Shown: positions 33,201 to 40,838 of the stretch, piece after piece
Numbering within the stretch: position 1 is the first letter of the stretch
Layout of the letters: every line of letters begins with the position of its first letter
Assembly (NCBI RefSeq): GCF_013407835.1
Contig: NZ_JACCBI010000001.1
Coordinates: forward strand, 2,914,001-2,978,000
Source of the DNA: Agromyces atrinae
GTDB lineage: Bacteria; Actinomycetota; Actinomycetes; Actinomycetales; Microbacteriaceae
DNA length: 64,000 nucleotides
Reading direction: 5' to 3'
Made by a program: the position numbers and the translations under genes
Notes under the pieces: model-generated
What the model was told of the DNA's origin: nothing
The model's database searches: none
What the model saw: the letters and a program-made list of their open reading frames with translations, nothing else

Positions 33201-34372
33201 CGTCGGCGGGTGCTCCCGTCGTCGAGGCCAGCTGGCCCGCCGTTCGTGCGACGGGGCTCCGCACGGTGCTGAACGCGTACGCGAACACGCACCAGGTCGT
33301 CTCCGAGGTCGAGATCTACGGCGTGACCGCGTCGGCGTCGAACGTCGACTCGCTGCAGTCGCTGCGCGTCAACGGCGAGCCGATCGCGCTCGAGGCCGAT
33401 GTTCTCGACTACGAGACCTCGGTCGTGGGTTCGGCCTACCCGACGATCTCGGCGTTCGCGACCGACACGGCCGCCCGCGTCTCGATCGAGCAGGCGAGCG
33501 ACGAGAACGGAGGCGTCGCGACGATCACCGTCACGGCCGCTGCCGGCTCGGAGCGCACCTACACGGTGACCGTCTCGCGCGGCATCGCCATCGCCTCGGC
33601 GGACTTCACGGGCAAGCCGACCGTCGATGCGCCGGTGAGCGTCGTGGTCGTCACCGACCCGACCGAGACCGAGCTGTCGTACGTCTGGTCGCTCGACGGC
33701 GAGACGCTGACGGATGTCACGGGCGACTCCTACACCCCGACGGCCGATGACGAGGGCAAGTCGCTCGCTGTCGCCGTCACGGCGACCGCCGACGGATTCA
33801 CCGAGGCATCGACGACGGTCTCGTCGGTCGTGCTGGCGAAGCCGGTCGAGCCCGGTGAGCCCGGTGAGCCTGGCGAGCCCGGAGAACCCGGCGAACCCGG
33901 AGAGCCTGGAGAGCCTGGTGAGCCTGGTGAGCCTGGTGAACCCGGTGAACCCGGCGAGCCCGGTCTGCCCGGCACCGGCGACCTCGCTGTCGTGCTCGGC
34001 TCGACGAGCGTCGTCGCGGGTGGCACGCTCTCGGTGAAGGCCGACGGTTTCACGGCCAACGGTTCGACGCGCATCGAGCTGCACTCCGAGCCGATCGTGC
34101 TCGCGATGCCCACGGCGAACGCCGAAGGCTCGCTGAGCTCGACCGTGACGATCCCGGCCTCGACGCCGGCCGGCACGCACACGATCGTCGTCGTCGACGT
34201 CGCGACGGGAGCCTCGGCTTCGGCCGAGATCACCGTCACCGCGGCCTCGCCCGGCGCCGGTCTCGCGGGCACCGGCTTCGCGGGAGCAGGAGCAGCCGGC
34301 CTCGCCGTGCTCCTCGCCCTCGGTGGCCTCGGGCTCGTGATCGCTCGCAGCCGTCGTCGCATCGAAGGCTGA
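30218..34372 (+). CDS. Secreted, cell-wall-sorted GH30-type glycoside hydrolase with lectin and Ig-like domains
   Basis: A 1384-residue exoenzyme. Order: signal peptide (1-36, ends AQAA); catalytic (beta/alpha)8 domain (about 38-530) with FNEPNTNYWG as acid/base region and LWMSEIEGSW as nucleophile region; beta-sandwich to about 570; ricin-type lectin domain (about 571-726); Ig-like domains (727-887); discoidin-like domain (888-1038); cadherin-like domain (1041-1124); a further Ig-like domain; a GEP tripeptide repeat linker (about 1211-1248) ending GLPGTGD; a last Ig-like domain; then LAGTG, a hydrophobic segment and RSRRR, a class-E-sortase-type signal. FANSAPYFMTESGYVSGG suggests endo-beta-1,6-galactanase-like GH30, though other GH30 substrates are possible. 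ATG 30218 follows GGGGAAGG. Confidence 0.85.
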   Translation: MKRFGRAGRTVAQAAVTAVAAAAIGAGAFAAPAQAAPVNTVTVTPNPWYASESFQGWGTSLVWFANATGGYPAELREELYQAVFGDEGLDLNIARYNIGGGNASDVTDYLRAGGAVEGWWAADPNGEAGTYDGVSTKYADRNALLAAWDPSDESHYDWSADETQRWWIERLVEDERITHWEAFANSAPYFMTESGYVSGGFNASSEQLKPAADQKFVEYLTRVTEHIEDEYGIDFTTIDPFNEPNTNYWGTTLQNGKPVGGRQEGMHVGPVRQTQIVDALYAELQKPGTTTDAVIAAMDETNPGTFVTNWNAYSPAQRAKVEQMNVHTYGTSGRLNVRDLAKQADTNLWMSEIEGSWVNGWNPNSMLNGLGIASRINDDLRELEPGAWVLWQPVEDLYNMQPQGENLNWGSVFIDLDCKPYTEGGATVWKSERRVNAAGGNSASVEECTVEVNSKYNTLRNYTHFIRPGDHIVPTTSTATTAALGADGRTATLVHSNAATTEQQVVIDLSKFGAIEAGADVTAYVTTQADSVDDPSGNALVEQAPVAVDVAAKTATVTVPAQSVTTLVVDGVSGVADSAAAVVDGHSYQLIGTQSSKALTSGTSNVTITTASTTAGLAERQAWTFHELPAGEQSATKKYVVTDSTGRALSASSSGISYSNVSVEQAAQSPSSVWILNTTDGARYTLVNSSTATSLDVNGQGTADGTTVGVWSSNGGSNQSWTFRDLTALPVDLAVRTVPGVAPVLPETVAPRYAWGAAGAVPVAWADVAEDGWQQAGSFTVAGTATDVYGQEFTVTATVEVAGLTATDPVSITLYQGASLAIATASAPATVPARAGASSLSFDVPVTWDWSGLADSDLAELGVVTVPGTATADGAELAAELSIIVTEATVENIATRSTTTATATSSESGFGVDRTRNGDRFDKGWSNWVSSNKPAQSTLTYSFPASDIAGSAIYFFADGNTTSWAQSLRFEYRDAVTGQWVTAPGYENDVAVPVPSAGAPVVEASWPAVRATGLRTVLNAYANTHQVVSEVEIYGVTASASNVDSLQSLRVNGEPIALEADVLDYETSVVGSAYPTISAFATDTAARVSIEQASDENGGVATITVTAAAGSERTYTVTVSRGIAIASADFTGKPTVDAPVSVVVVTDPTETELSYVWSLDGETLTDVTGDSYTPTADDEGKSLAVAVTATADGFTEASTTVSSVVLAKPVEPGEPGEPGEPGEPGEPGEPGEPGEPGEPGEPGEPGEPGLPGTGDLAVVLGSTSVVAGGTLSVKADGFTANGSTRIELHSEPIVLAMPTANAEGSLSSTVTIPASTPAGTHTIVVVDVATGASASAEITVTAASPGAGLAGTGFAGAGAAGLAVLLALGGLGLVIARSRRRIEG

Positions 34373-34378
34373 ATGACC

Positions 34379-34413
34379 CTGCGGGGTCGGGCGTTCGCCG
34401 CCCGGCCCCGCAG
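34379..34413 (+). terminator. Hairpin after the GH30 gene
   Basis: Arms of 15 bases (CTGCGGGGTCGGGCG and complement, one mismatch that forms G-U) with a 5-base loop, starting six bases after the stop. No T-tract. Confidence 0.65.
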
Positions 34414-34458
34414 CACCACGTGTCATCCGGTTCGGGTTGGGGCCCGACCGTTGTGACG

Positions 34459-34506
34459 GACACCCCGCCGACACGCCGCTCACCCGGCATCCGTCGGCGG
34501 GGTGTC
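34459..34506 (+). terminator. Second hairpin after the GH30 gene
   Basis: GACACCCCGCCGAC (34459-34472) pairs perfectly with 34493-34506, followed by GTGCTTTCTT. The T-rich run makes it the better terminator of the two. Confidence 0.55.
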
Positions 34507-34557
34507 GTGCTTTCTTCCGCCATAACGGCAGCGCAGGGCGCCGCGTAGGCTCGTCTC

Positions 34558-35103
34558 GTGACCGAAGCGGATGACGGCAGCGAGGCCCGCGCCCACAGTG
34601 ATGCGGTCGCTGCTGCACGCGCGAGCATCGCCCGCGCCGTCGCCGAACTCTCGGCGGCGGGTGCCCGCGATGAGGCGCTCGGCGAGCTGCTGCCCGAGCG
34701 TCGCGTGCTCGGCATCACGCGGCCGCCGCGCATGCGTGCACTCGGTCGGGTGTGGCGCCTCGGTGTGCTGCTGCTCGCCGTCGACGGAACGCTCTACGAA
34801 GCGGGTGCAGTGACGCGCGCAGTCATGCCGAAGCGCATCAACGTGCCGTCGCTCTCGGCCGAGCAGCGCCGCGCCCTGAGCGCGGCCGCTGCACGCGGGC
34901 CGTTCGCCGAGGGCGAGTCGGTCGACTTCGACGCCGTACCGATCGACCTCGGTGAGCTCGCCACGAGCGGCACGGCCGGTCCGCTCACGGTCGAGGCGTC
35001 GGCCGTGATGGTGCGCTGGAGCGCGTCGTCCGCTCTCGTGCCGCTCGAGGCGTACCTCGCCGACCGCGTCGACCTGCTCGCGCACCCGCCCGGCGGCGCG
35101 TGA
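34558..35103 (+). CDS. Conserved actinobacterial protein of unknown function
   Basis: A 181-residue protein from GTG 34558. The N-terminal helix is Ala/Arg/Glu-rich (AAARASIARAVAELSAAG). A central conserved-looking core follows: RVLGITRPPRMRALGRVWRL, then LLAVDGTLYEAGAVTRAV and VPSLSAEQRRALSAAAARGP. There is no signal peptide; one moderately hydrophobic stretch (GVLLLAVDGTLY) is too short for a membrane segment. I do not recognise a domain. It is convergent with the sulfurtransferase, with two bases between stops. Confidence 0.75.
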   Translation: MTEADDGSEARAHSDAVAAARASIARAVAELSAAGARDEALGELLPERRVLGITRPPRMRALGRVWRLGVLLLAVDGTLYEAGAVTRAVMPKRINVPSLSAEQRRALSAAAARGPFAEGESVDFDAVPIDLGELATSGTAGPLTVEASAVMVRWSASSALVPLEAYLADRVDLLAHPPGGA

Positions 35104-35105
35104 GC

Positions 35106-35954
35106 TCAGTCGGTCGTCGCGACCGGTCGGTCGGGGTGGTTCGACCACTGGCTCCACGAGCCCGGGTAGAGGGTCGCGTCGAAACCGGCGATGGCGAGCG
35201 CGGCGATCTGGTGCGCCGCGGTGACGCCCGAGCCGCAGTAGACCGCGACCGGGGTGTCGTCGGTCACGCCGAGGGCTTCGAACTCCGCGCGCAGGTCGTC
35301 GGCGGCCTTGAAGCCGCCGCCCGAGACGAGGTTGGCGCCCGTCGGGCGGTTGACCGCTCCGGGGATGTGACCGGCTCGCGGATCGATCGGCTCGACCTCT
35401 CCGCGGTAGCGTTCGCCCGCGCGAGCGTCGATGAGGACGCCGGTCTCGGGGAACACCGCAGCGCCGTCGATGTCGACGGTCGGCAGCCCGCCCGATCGGA
35501 GCACGACGTCTCCCTCGACGGGTTCGACGGCGCCCTCCTCGAGCGGAAGCCCCGCGGCACGCCACGCGCGCAAGCCGCCGTCGAGGATGCGGACGTCGGC
35601 GACGCCCGCGGCGCGCAGCAGCCACCACGCGCGGGCGGCCGACATGGCGTTGAGGTCGTCCGTCACGACGACGGAGTTGCCCTGCGAGACGCCCCAGCGA
35701 CGGGCCGCCGCCTGCAGGTGCTCGGTCGACGGCAGCGGATGACGTCCGTCGGTCGGCTCTCCGTGCTCGGCGAGCTCGCCGTCGAGGTCGACGTATACCG
35801 CGCCGGGAATGTGGCCGGCGGCGTGGTCGTCACGACCGTCGGGCTTGTCGAGTCGCCAGCGCACATCGAGCACGACGGGAGCGTCGTCGCTGCCGATCGC
35901 CGCGGCGAGGGCGTCGGGGGAGATGAGGATCTCAGCGGTGCGGTCGGTGCTCAT
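35106..35954 (-). CDS. Sulfurtransferase with two rhodanese domains
   Basis: A 282-residue tandem rhodanese protein of the SseA type, transferring sulfur from thiosulfate or 3-mercaptopyruvate to cyanide or thiol acceptors. The N-terminal, inactive domain covers about 10-125 (VVLDVRWRLD, HIPGAVYVDLDGEL). The C-terminal domain (about 155-275) holds VLIDARAGERYRG, HIPGAVNRP and the active loop VYCGSGVTA with the catalytic Cys. CGSGVTA is more often seen in mercaptopyruvate-type enzymes. Start ATG 35954 (MSTDRTAEILISPD) is preferred to the upstream GTG at 36011. Single gene. Confidence 0.9.
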   Translation of the reverse strand: MSTDRTAEILISPDALAAAIGSDDAPVVLDVRWRLDKPDGRDDHAAGHIPGAVYVDLDGELAEHGEPTDGRHPLPSTEHLQAAARRWGVSQGNSVVVTDDLNAMSAARAWWLLRAAGVADVRILDGGLRAWRAAGLPLEEGAVEPVEGDVVLRSGGLPTVDIDGAAVFPETGVLIDARAGERYRGEVEPIDPRAGHIPGAVNRPTGANLVSGGGFKAADDLRAEFEALGVTDDTPVAVYCGSGVTAAHQIAALAIAGFDATLYPGSWSQWSNHPDRPVATTD

Positions 35955-36112
35955 GGCGGTGCCTCTCTCGCGTGGGCGGGGACTTGCGACGATAGTCGAC
36001 GCCACCGTCATCGCCGCCCACGGCCGTAACAGAGCGCTCGATAGGCTGGGGCTGCGACCGACCGCCCGGGGATGACGGCCGGAGACGCACCGCGCGCAGC
36101 AGGGGGAACATC

Positions 36113-36922
36113 ATCGACGACATCCGATCACTGCCCGAATTCGCTGCCGCCCAGGGCTGGTCGTATGCCGCGACCACCGAGCTGCCCGCCCGCGAGGGCA
36201 TGTGGGAGAAGGTCGCACACGGCGTCGTGCGCGATCGGGTGAGCGGCATCGGCTGGGAGGCCGGCCGCATCACGGGCGGAGATCGTCGCGTCGAGACGGT
36301 CGAACAGCGGGGTCGCGTGACCGTGACCAAGCGCGTGAGCATCAGCACACCTCAGCGGAGCGTCAACCTCGGCTATCTGGCGATCACGCTCCCGCGCCGC
36401 CTGCCGCACATGGTGCTCGATGGGCGGTCGAACGGCCGCGGCATGCTCGTGCGCCCAAGACGAGACCAACGACTCGACCTCGAGGGCGACTTCAACTCGC
36501 ACTTCCGGCTCTTCGTGCCGAAGGGCTACGAGCGCGACGCGCTCTACGTGTTCACCCCCGACCTCATGGCGCTGCTCATCGACGAGACCGGCGACATGGA
36601 TGTCGAGGTGCGCGACGATCGCCTCATCGTCTTCCGCCCCGGCGGCTTCGACCTGTCGAATCCCGCGACGTGGCAGCGGTTCGAGCGCATTCGCGAGACG
36701 CTCGGCGCGAAGGCCCTGACCCGCACCGATCGGTACGTCGACGAACGGGCGGCGCAGCCGCTCGGCTCGGTCGCGGCGCCGGGCGACGTGGGAGCGGACG
36801 GAGCACGCCTCAAGACCCGTCTGCCGTGGGGCGTCTGGCTCGGCATCGGCATCGCCGCGGGAGCGCTCGTCTTCGCGGGAACGATCGTTACCGTCGTCCT
36901 CACGGCCATCGGCACGCGCTGA
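36113..36922 (+). CDS. Membrane-anchored protein of unknown function, apparent ATC start
   Basis: The reading frame is open from 35996 but has no ATG, GTG or TTG until ATG 36200. AGGGGGA at 36101-36107 sits six bases before ATC 36113, and the residues from there (DDIRSLPEFAAAQGWSYAAT) look like a real protein start, so a rare ATC start giving 269 residues is proposed; the alternative is 240 residues from 36200. The protein is mostly soluble, with beta-rich segments (SVNLGYLAITLPRRLPHMVL, FRLFVPKGYERDALYVFTPD), then a C-terminal membrane segment (GVWLGIGIAAGALVFAGTIV) and only a few residues after it. No known domain recognised. Confidence 0.7.
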   Translation: MDDIRSLPEFAAAQGWSYAATTELPAREGMWEKVAHGVVRDRVSGIGWEAGRITGGDRRVETVEQRGRVTVTKRVSISTPQRSVNLGYLAITLPRRLPHMVLDGRSNGRGMLVRPRRDQRLDLEGDFNSHFRLFVPKGYERDALYVFTPDLMALLIDETGDMDVEVRDDRLIVFRPGGFDLSNPATWQRFERIRETLGAKALTRTDRYVDERAAQPLGSVAAPGDVGADGARLKTRLPWGVWLGIGIAAGALVFAGTIVTVVLTAIGTR

Positions 36923-36924
36923 GC

Positions 36925-36950
36925 GAGCCGACATCGAGCGTCGTCGGCTC
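36925..36950 (+). terminator. Hairpin after the membrane-anchored protein
   Basis: GAGCCGAC (36925-36932) pairs with GTCGGCTC (36943-36950), loop of 10. The 36923-37244 gap also holds a small hairpin ACCCCC-GTTC-GGGGGT at 37029-37044 and the operator at 37137; no gene. Confidence 0.45.
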
Positions 36951-37136
36951 CGTCGTCGACCTCGTCGGGAGCACGCGATAGCACGCTTCAATGACCTGGC
37001 TCGGAGCCGATTGCCAGGAAAGCGGTTCACCCCCGTTCGGGGGTAATCGTGCAACCGCTCTCATCCCTCTCCTGCTGCGCTCCGAGCCGAGCATGCGGCG
37101 ATGAACGACGCATCGACGACCCGCATCGCCTGATCT

Positions 37137-37148
37137 GCAAGCGCTTGC
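37137..37148. promoter_or_regulatory. LacI-type operator before the alpha-amylase gene
   Basis: GCAAGCGCTTGC is a perfect 12-bp palindrome with central CG, in a region where TGCAAGCGCTTGCG reads like MalR/CcpA-type sites. It is 97 bp upstream of the amylase start, a plausible site for maltose-responsive repression. Confidence 0.6.
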
Positions 37149-37244
37149 GACGCTCGCTCGACGCGCCTACCGTGGCCCTCGATCGACGGCTGGCGCCCAT
37201 GGCGCCGCCCGGATCGTGCATTCATCGACGCGAAGGAGCGCCCC

Positions 37245-38747
37245 ATGACCACCGCACATTCCGCCGACACGGCGACCATCGACACCACTCCCGCCGAGCG
37301 ACCTCCGCGGCGGCGCTTCCTTGCCGGGTGCGCGGCACTCGCCGCCGGCATCCTCGTCGCCGCAGCCGCGACGACCGCGCCCGCCACCCCGGCGCACGCC
37401 GCGGCGCCCGGCCCGAAGGACACGATCGCCGTGCTCTTCTCGTACACCTGGAACGCGATCGCCGACGAGTGCACGAACACGCTCGGTCCCGCCGGATACG
37501 GTTTCGTTCAGACCTCGCCACCGCAGGAGCACGTGCAGGGCCCGCAGTGGTGGACCTACTACCAGCCGGTGAGCTACGACCTCGAGAGCCGCATGGGCAC
37601 CGAGGCCGAGTTCGCGAGCATGGTCGAGACGTGCCGGCAGGCCGGAGTCGGCGTCATCGTCGATGCCGTCATCAACCACATGTCGGGCCAGTCGGCCGGC
37701 GGTGTCGGGTGGGCGGGAACCTCGTTCGGCCACTACGACTACCCGGGACTCTACGGCTCGAACGACTTCCACGACTGCCGGAAGGACATCACGAACTACC
37801 AGGATCGCGGCGACGTGCAGAACTGCAACCTCGTGAACCTCGCCGACCTCGACACGGGCTCCGATTACGTTCAAGGCCAGATCGCCGGATACCTCAACAC
37901 GCTCATCGGGCTCGGCGTCGCCGGGTTCCGCTTCGATGCGGTGAAGCACATCTCGTCGGAGGACATGTCGGGCATCCTCTCGAAGGTCGAGAACCGTGAC
38001 TCCCTCTACATCGTGCAGGAGGTCATCCGCGCGAACGAGCCGATCCAGCCCGAGGAGTACCTCGCCTACGGCGACATCCACGAGTTCTCGTTCGCCCGCA
38101 CCCTCAAGGATCGCTTCGGCTCCGGCGACATCGCCGGTCTCGTCGAGGGCGGCGGCATCGGTGCCGGATGGAATGGGTTCCTCGACAACTCGCACGCCGC
38201 GGTCTTCGTCGACAACCATGACACCGAGCGCAACGGCGAGACGCTGAGCTACAAGGACGGCGCGCGCTACGACCTCGCCCAGATCTTCACACTCGCATGG
38301 AACTACGGATCGCCCTCGGTTCACTCCGGCTACGAGTTCGGCGGCAAGGACGAAGGCCCCGTGACCGATGGATCGGGCCGCGTCGTCGACCCCGTTCAGG
38401 GCCAGGGCAACTGGACCTTCACGCACGCGAAGCGCGACATCGCCAACATGGTCGGCTTCCGCGTCGAGACGTACGGCACCGAGATCACCGACGCCTGGAC
38501 GAACGGGGGCAGTGCCATCGCCTTCGGACGCGGAGACGCCGGCTTCGTCGCGATCAACACCGGCGGCGAGTTCACCGAGACCTTCTCGACGAGCCTCCCC
38601 GACGGCGAGTACGTCAACGTCATCACCGGTGAGAACGCCGGCGGCGCGTGGACGGGCGACACCGTGACCGTCTCCGGTGGTCAGGTCACGCTGACCGTGC
38701 CGAGCGAGGGTGCTGTCGCCCTGCACGTCGGCGCGCTCGCCGGCTGA
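37245..38747 (+). CDS. Secreted alpha-amylase, GH13
   Basis: A 500-residue exoenzyme cutting alpha-1,4 bonds in starch. The signal peptide is of twin-arginine type: ERPPRRRFLAGCAALAAG, cleaved near AHAAAPG (about residue 50). The GH13 barrel regions follow in order: VGVIVDAVINHM (region I, Asn-His), GFRFDAVKH (region II, nucleophile Asp), IVQEVI (region III, acid/base Glu) and FVDNHDTER (region IV, Asp). The C-terminal beta-sandwich is AFGRGDAGFVAINTGGEF and onward. No starch-binding module is attached. Length is typical of streptomycete-like bacterial amylases. A LacI-type palindrome precedes it. Confidence 0.92.
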   Translation: MTTAHSADTATIDTTPAERPPRRRFLAGCAALAAGILVAAAATTAPATPAHAAAPGPKDTIAVLFSYTWNAIADECTNTLGPAGYGFVQTSPPQEHVQGPQWWTYYQPVSYDLESRMGTEAEFASMVETCRQAGVGVIVDAVINHMSGQSAGGVGWAGTSFGHYDYPGLYGSNDFHDCRKDITNYQDRGDVQNCNLVNLADLDTGSDYVQGQIAGYLNTLIGLGVAGFRFDAVKHISSEDMSGILSKVENRDSLYIVQEVIRANEPIQPEEYLAYGDIHEFSFARTLKDRFGSGDIAGLVEGGGIGAGWNGFLDNSHAAVFVDNHDTERNGETLSYKDGARYDLAQIFTLAWNYGSPSVHSGYEFGGKDEGPVTDGSGRVVDPVQGQGNWTFTHAKRDIANMVGFRVETYGTEITDAWTNGGSAIAFGRGDAGFVAINTGGEFTETFSTSLPDGEYVNVITGENAGGAWTGDTVTVSGGQVTLTVPSEGAVALHVGALAG

Positions 38748-38770
38748 GTTCGGCACGGCCGCATCCGGCA

Positions 38771-38820
38771 CGAGAACCACGGATGCCGCGGGTGATGTCT
38801 CCCCGCGGCATCCGTTCTCG
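38771..38820 (+). terminator. Hairpin after the alpha-amylase gene
   Basis: ACGGATGCCGCGGG (38779-38792) pairs perfectly with 38802-38815, extended outward by CGAGAA/TTCTCG. It begins 24 bp after the stop. Confidence 0.6.
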
Positions 38821-38858
38821 TCTGAGAGCACTGATAGCATTGCTGTCAGGTGGTGATG

Positions 38859-39095
38859 ATGGCGACAATCACGGTTCGCGGGCTCGACGAGGTCACGAAG
38901 GCGCGGCTGCGTGTCCGTGCTGCCGAGAACGGCCGATCGACGGAGGCCGAAGTGCGTGCGATCCTCGACGCCGCCGTGGCGTCCGACTCCGGCAGGAATG
39001 CGCTCGGAAGCAGACTCGAAGCCATACTCGGCGGCCTCGAACCGCTCGAGATCCCCGCGCGCGCCGAGCGTCCGCGCAGCGCTGACCTCGCATGA
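38859..39095 (+). CDS. FitA/VapB-type antitoxin, ribbon-helix-helix
   Basis: A 78-residue protein starting MATITVRGLDEVTKARLRVR, the opening beta-strand and helix of the FitA ribbon-helix-helix DNA-binding fold, with AAENGRSTEAEVRAILDAAV as the second helix. The C-terminal tail (LEPLEIPARAERPR) is suited to wrap the toxin. It overlaps the PIN toxin start by four bases. ATG 38859 is chosen; GTG 38850 and ATG 38856 are also in frame behind AGGTGGTG. Such pairs usually repress their own promoter. Confidence 0.87.
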   Translation: MATITVRGLDEVTKARLRVRAAENGRSTEAEVRAILDAAVASDSGRNALGSRLEAILGGLEPLEIPARAERPRSADLA

Positions 39096-39517
39096 TCGTC
39101 CTCGACACGAACGTGATCTCCGAGTTCCTCCGGCCGGAACCCTCGCGGGCGGTTCGCGAGTGGCTCGACGCGCAGACGGCGATCGATGTGACGACGACGG
39201 CCATCACGGTGGCGGAGCTCCGGCTCGGAGTGATGCGACTCCCCGACGGAGCGCGGCGCCGCGAGATCCGACGCGGAGTCGATCAGGCCCTCGACCTCTT
39301 CCGCGGTCGCATCCTTCCCTTCGACGAGCGAGCCGCGACGACTTACGCCGACGTCGTGACGACGCGCGATGCGCGAGGCCGCCCGATCTCCGGGGCGGAT
39401 GCGCAGATCGCAGCGATCGCACACTCTCAGCGCGGCGTTCTCGCGACCCGCAACACGCGCGACTTCGAGCACCTCGATCTCGAGCTCATCGACCCCTGGA
39501 CGGTCGCGCAGCCCTGA
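39092..39517 (+). CDS. FitB/VapC-type PIN-domain toxin
   Basis: A 141-residue PIN-domain ribonuclease. The acidic metal site is made of MIVLDTNVISEFL (first Asp), TVAELRLGVMRL (Glu), and SGADAQIAAIAHSQ (Asp) with TRNTRDFEHL (last Asp). This is the FitB/VapC pattern, an RNase held in check by the antitoxin encoded just before it. Length is normal. It is convergent with the DUF4166 gene, six bases apart. Confidence 0.9.
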   Translation: MIVLDTNVISEFLRPEPSRAVREWLDAQTAIDVTTTAITVAELRLGVMRLPDGARRREIRRGVDQALDLFRGRILPFDERAATTYADVVTTRDARGRPISGADAQIAAIAHSQRGVLATRNTRDFEHLDLELIDPWTVAQP

Positions 39518-39522
39518 CCCGG

Positions 39523-40191
39523 CTACTCCCGGCGTTCGTGTCGCCGGGGCTTCAGTCTCGCCGGAGCATCGTGGGCCTCGACGAACTCGCACGTGAACGA
39601 GCCGGTGTAGCCGAAGAGGAAGCCGAAGCGCCGGTTGGTCACCTCGAGGCGCACGCGGAAACACTCGGCCTCGTCGTCGTACCACTCGCGCAGATCGGCG
39701 TACCCGCTGAACAGCATCGGGAAGCGGAAGGCGAGCGGCCCCGCGTAGAAGCGCTGCGCCTCCGAGCGCAGCAGCAGCGAACCGTCATCCCCGACCCGCA
39801 GGTCGAGGTCGACGGCGAGATGCTGATGGGTGCCGAGGTAGTCGAGCACGCCCCCCTCGGCGAGCACCATGGTCGCGTCGAATCGGCTCGGTCGTCGCCC
39901 GACTTGGTACTCGCGCACGAACGTGACCGTCTCGCGACCGAACGGGTCCCGGTAGGGATAGTTCTCGATGCGGAACGGCACGTCCTGACCGACATCCGGA
40001 ACGAGGATGTTGCGCAACCGCCCGAACTGCAGGAACGGCACCGTCCACCACGGCCCGCGCCGCACGCTCGCCATCGTTCCTCTGCCGATGCACGCGTAGC
40101 CCGAGTCGAGGCCGACACCGAATCGCTTCTGCATCATCGGGTGCAGGCGCGCGAAGTCGTCGCCGAGGGCCGTCGCGAAGATCGAGGTCAC
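39523..40191 (-). CDS. DUF4166 domain protein
   Basis: A 222-residue protein from GTG 40191. It opens with FATALGDDFARLHPMMQKRFG, the usual start of DUF4166 proteins, then RRGPWWTVPFLQFGRLRNIL and the C-terminal NRRFGFLFGYTGSFTCEFVE. There are no clear membrane segments, and the Tyr/Phe-rich beta pattern fits a lipocalin- or calycin-like fold. Biochemical function is unknown. It overlaps the SRPBCC gene by four bases, and both look like small-ligand binding folds. Confidence 0.8.
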   Translation of the reverse strand: MTSIFATALGDDFARLHPMMQKRFGVGLDSGYACIGRGTMASVRRGPWWTVPFLQFGRLRNILVPDVGQDVPFRIENYPYRDPFGRETVTFVREYQVGRRPSRFDATMVLAEGGVLDYLGTHQHLAVDLDLRVGDDGSLLLRSEAQRFYAGPLAFRFPMLFSGYADLREWYDDEAECFRVRLEVTNRRFGFLFGYTGSFTCEFVEAHDAPARLKPRRHERRE

Positions 40192-40793
40192 GGTGCCGCC
40201 AATCGGTCGAGCGTCGCCGGCGCGTCATCCATCGCCCGGCCCCGCCTCGGGGCGCGTCGGGTGCGCGCGGCGCGGGGTCGATCGGCCCGCCAGAACGCGA
40301 CGACGGATGACAGCGGCGAGCGTTCCGGTTCGGCCCCGGTCTCGGCCCAGATGCGCAGGCGGTCGAAACTCCACGCCGTCATCCAGCCGATGAGTCGTCG
40401 CACGACGAGGGCGTCGGCGAACCGGCCCCACCCTGGGGTGTAGTCGAAGCCGGTGATGAAGCGCGTGCCCGACTCCGTCGGAACGTAGCGCCAGTACCCG
40501 CGGCCGTCGCCGAGCGGAGACAGCCGGTCGCGCGTCGTGAACCGCAGCGCCGAGGTGCGGGTGCCGTCGGGGCGGACGCGTTCGCCGAGCGACGTTCCCG
40601 TGCCGCGGAGCGTGTGGCCCGGCATCCGCCGTTCGTAGTCGAAGCGGTACCCGCCGCCGTCGAGCTCGCCGCTCGGGGCGATGCGCGAGAAGCGGAGGTC
40701 CCACCGGGTGTGCAGGTCAGGGGTCTGCGTGAGCTCCCAGACGCGATCGATGTCGGCGGCGATCTCGATCTCGACATAGATGGCGCGGGTCAT
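40188..40793 (-). CDS. SRPBCC-family (START-like) protein
   Basis: A 201-residue protein with the START-like helix-grip fold: YVEIEIAADIDRVWELTQTP is the usual first strand and helix, followed by TRWDLRFSRIAPSGELDGGG, and GTRFITGFDYTPGWGRFADA leads to the long C-terminal helix. Members bind hydrophobic ligands or act as polyketide cyclase-like enzymes. The tail is Arg/Ala-rich and looks disordered. It is the first gene of a two-gene operon with the DUF4166 gene. Confidence 0.82.
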   Translation of the reverse strand: MTRAIYVEIEIAADIDRVWELTQTPDLHTRWDLRFSRIAPSGELDGGGYRFDYERRMPGHTLRGTGTSLGERVRPDGTRTSALRFTTRDRLSPLGDGRGYWRYVPTESGTRFITGFDYTPGWGRFADALVVRRLIGWMTAWSFDRLRIWAETGAEPERSPLSSVVAFWRADRPRAARTRRAPRRGRAMDDAPATLDRLAAP

Positions 40794-40838
40794 CCCTCAA
40801 GCTTGCCCCGATTCGGAGCCGCCCGGGTGCCGAACCCT

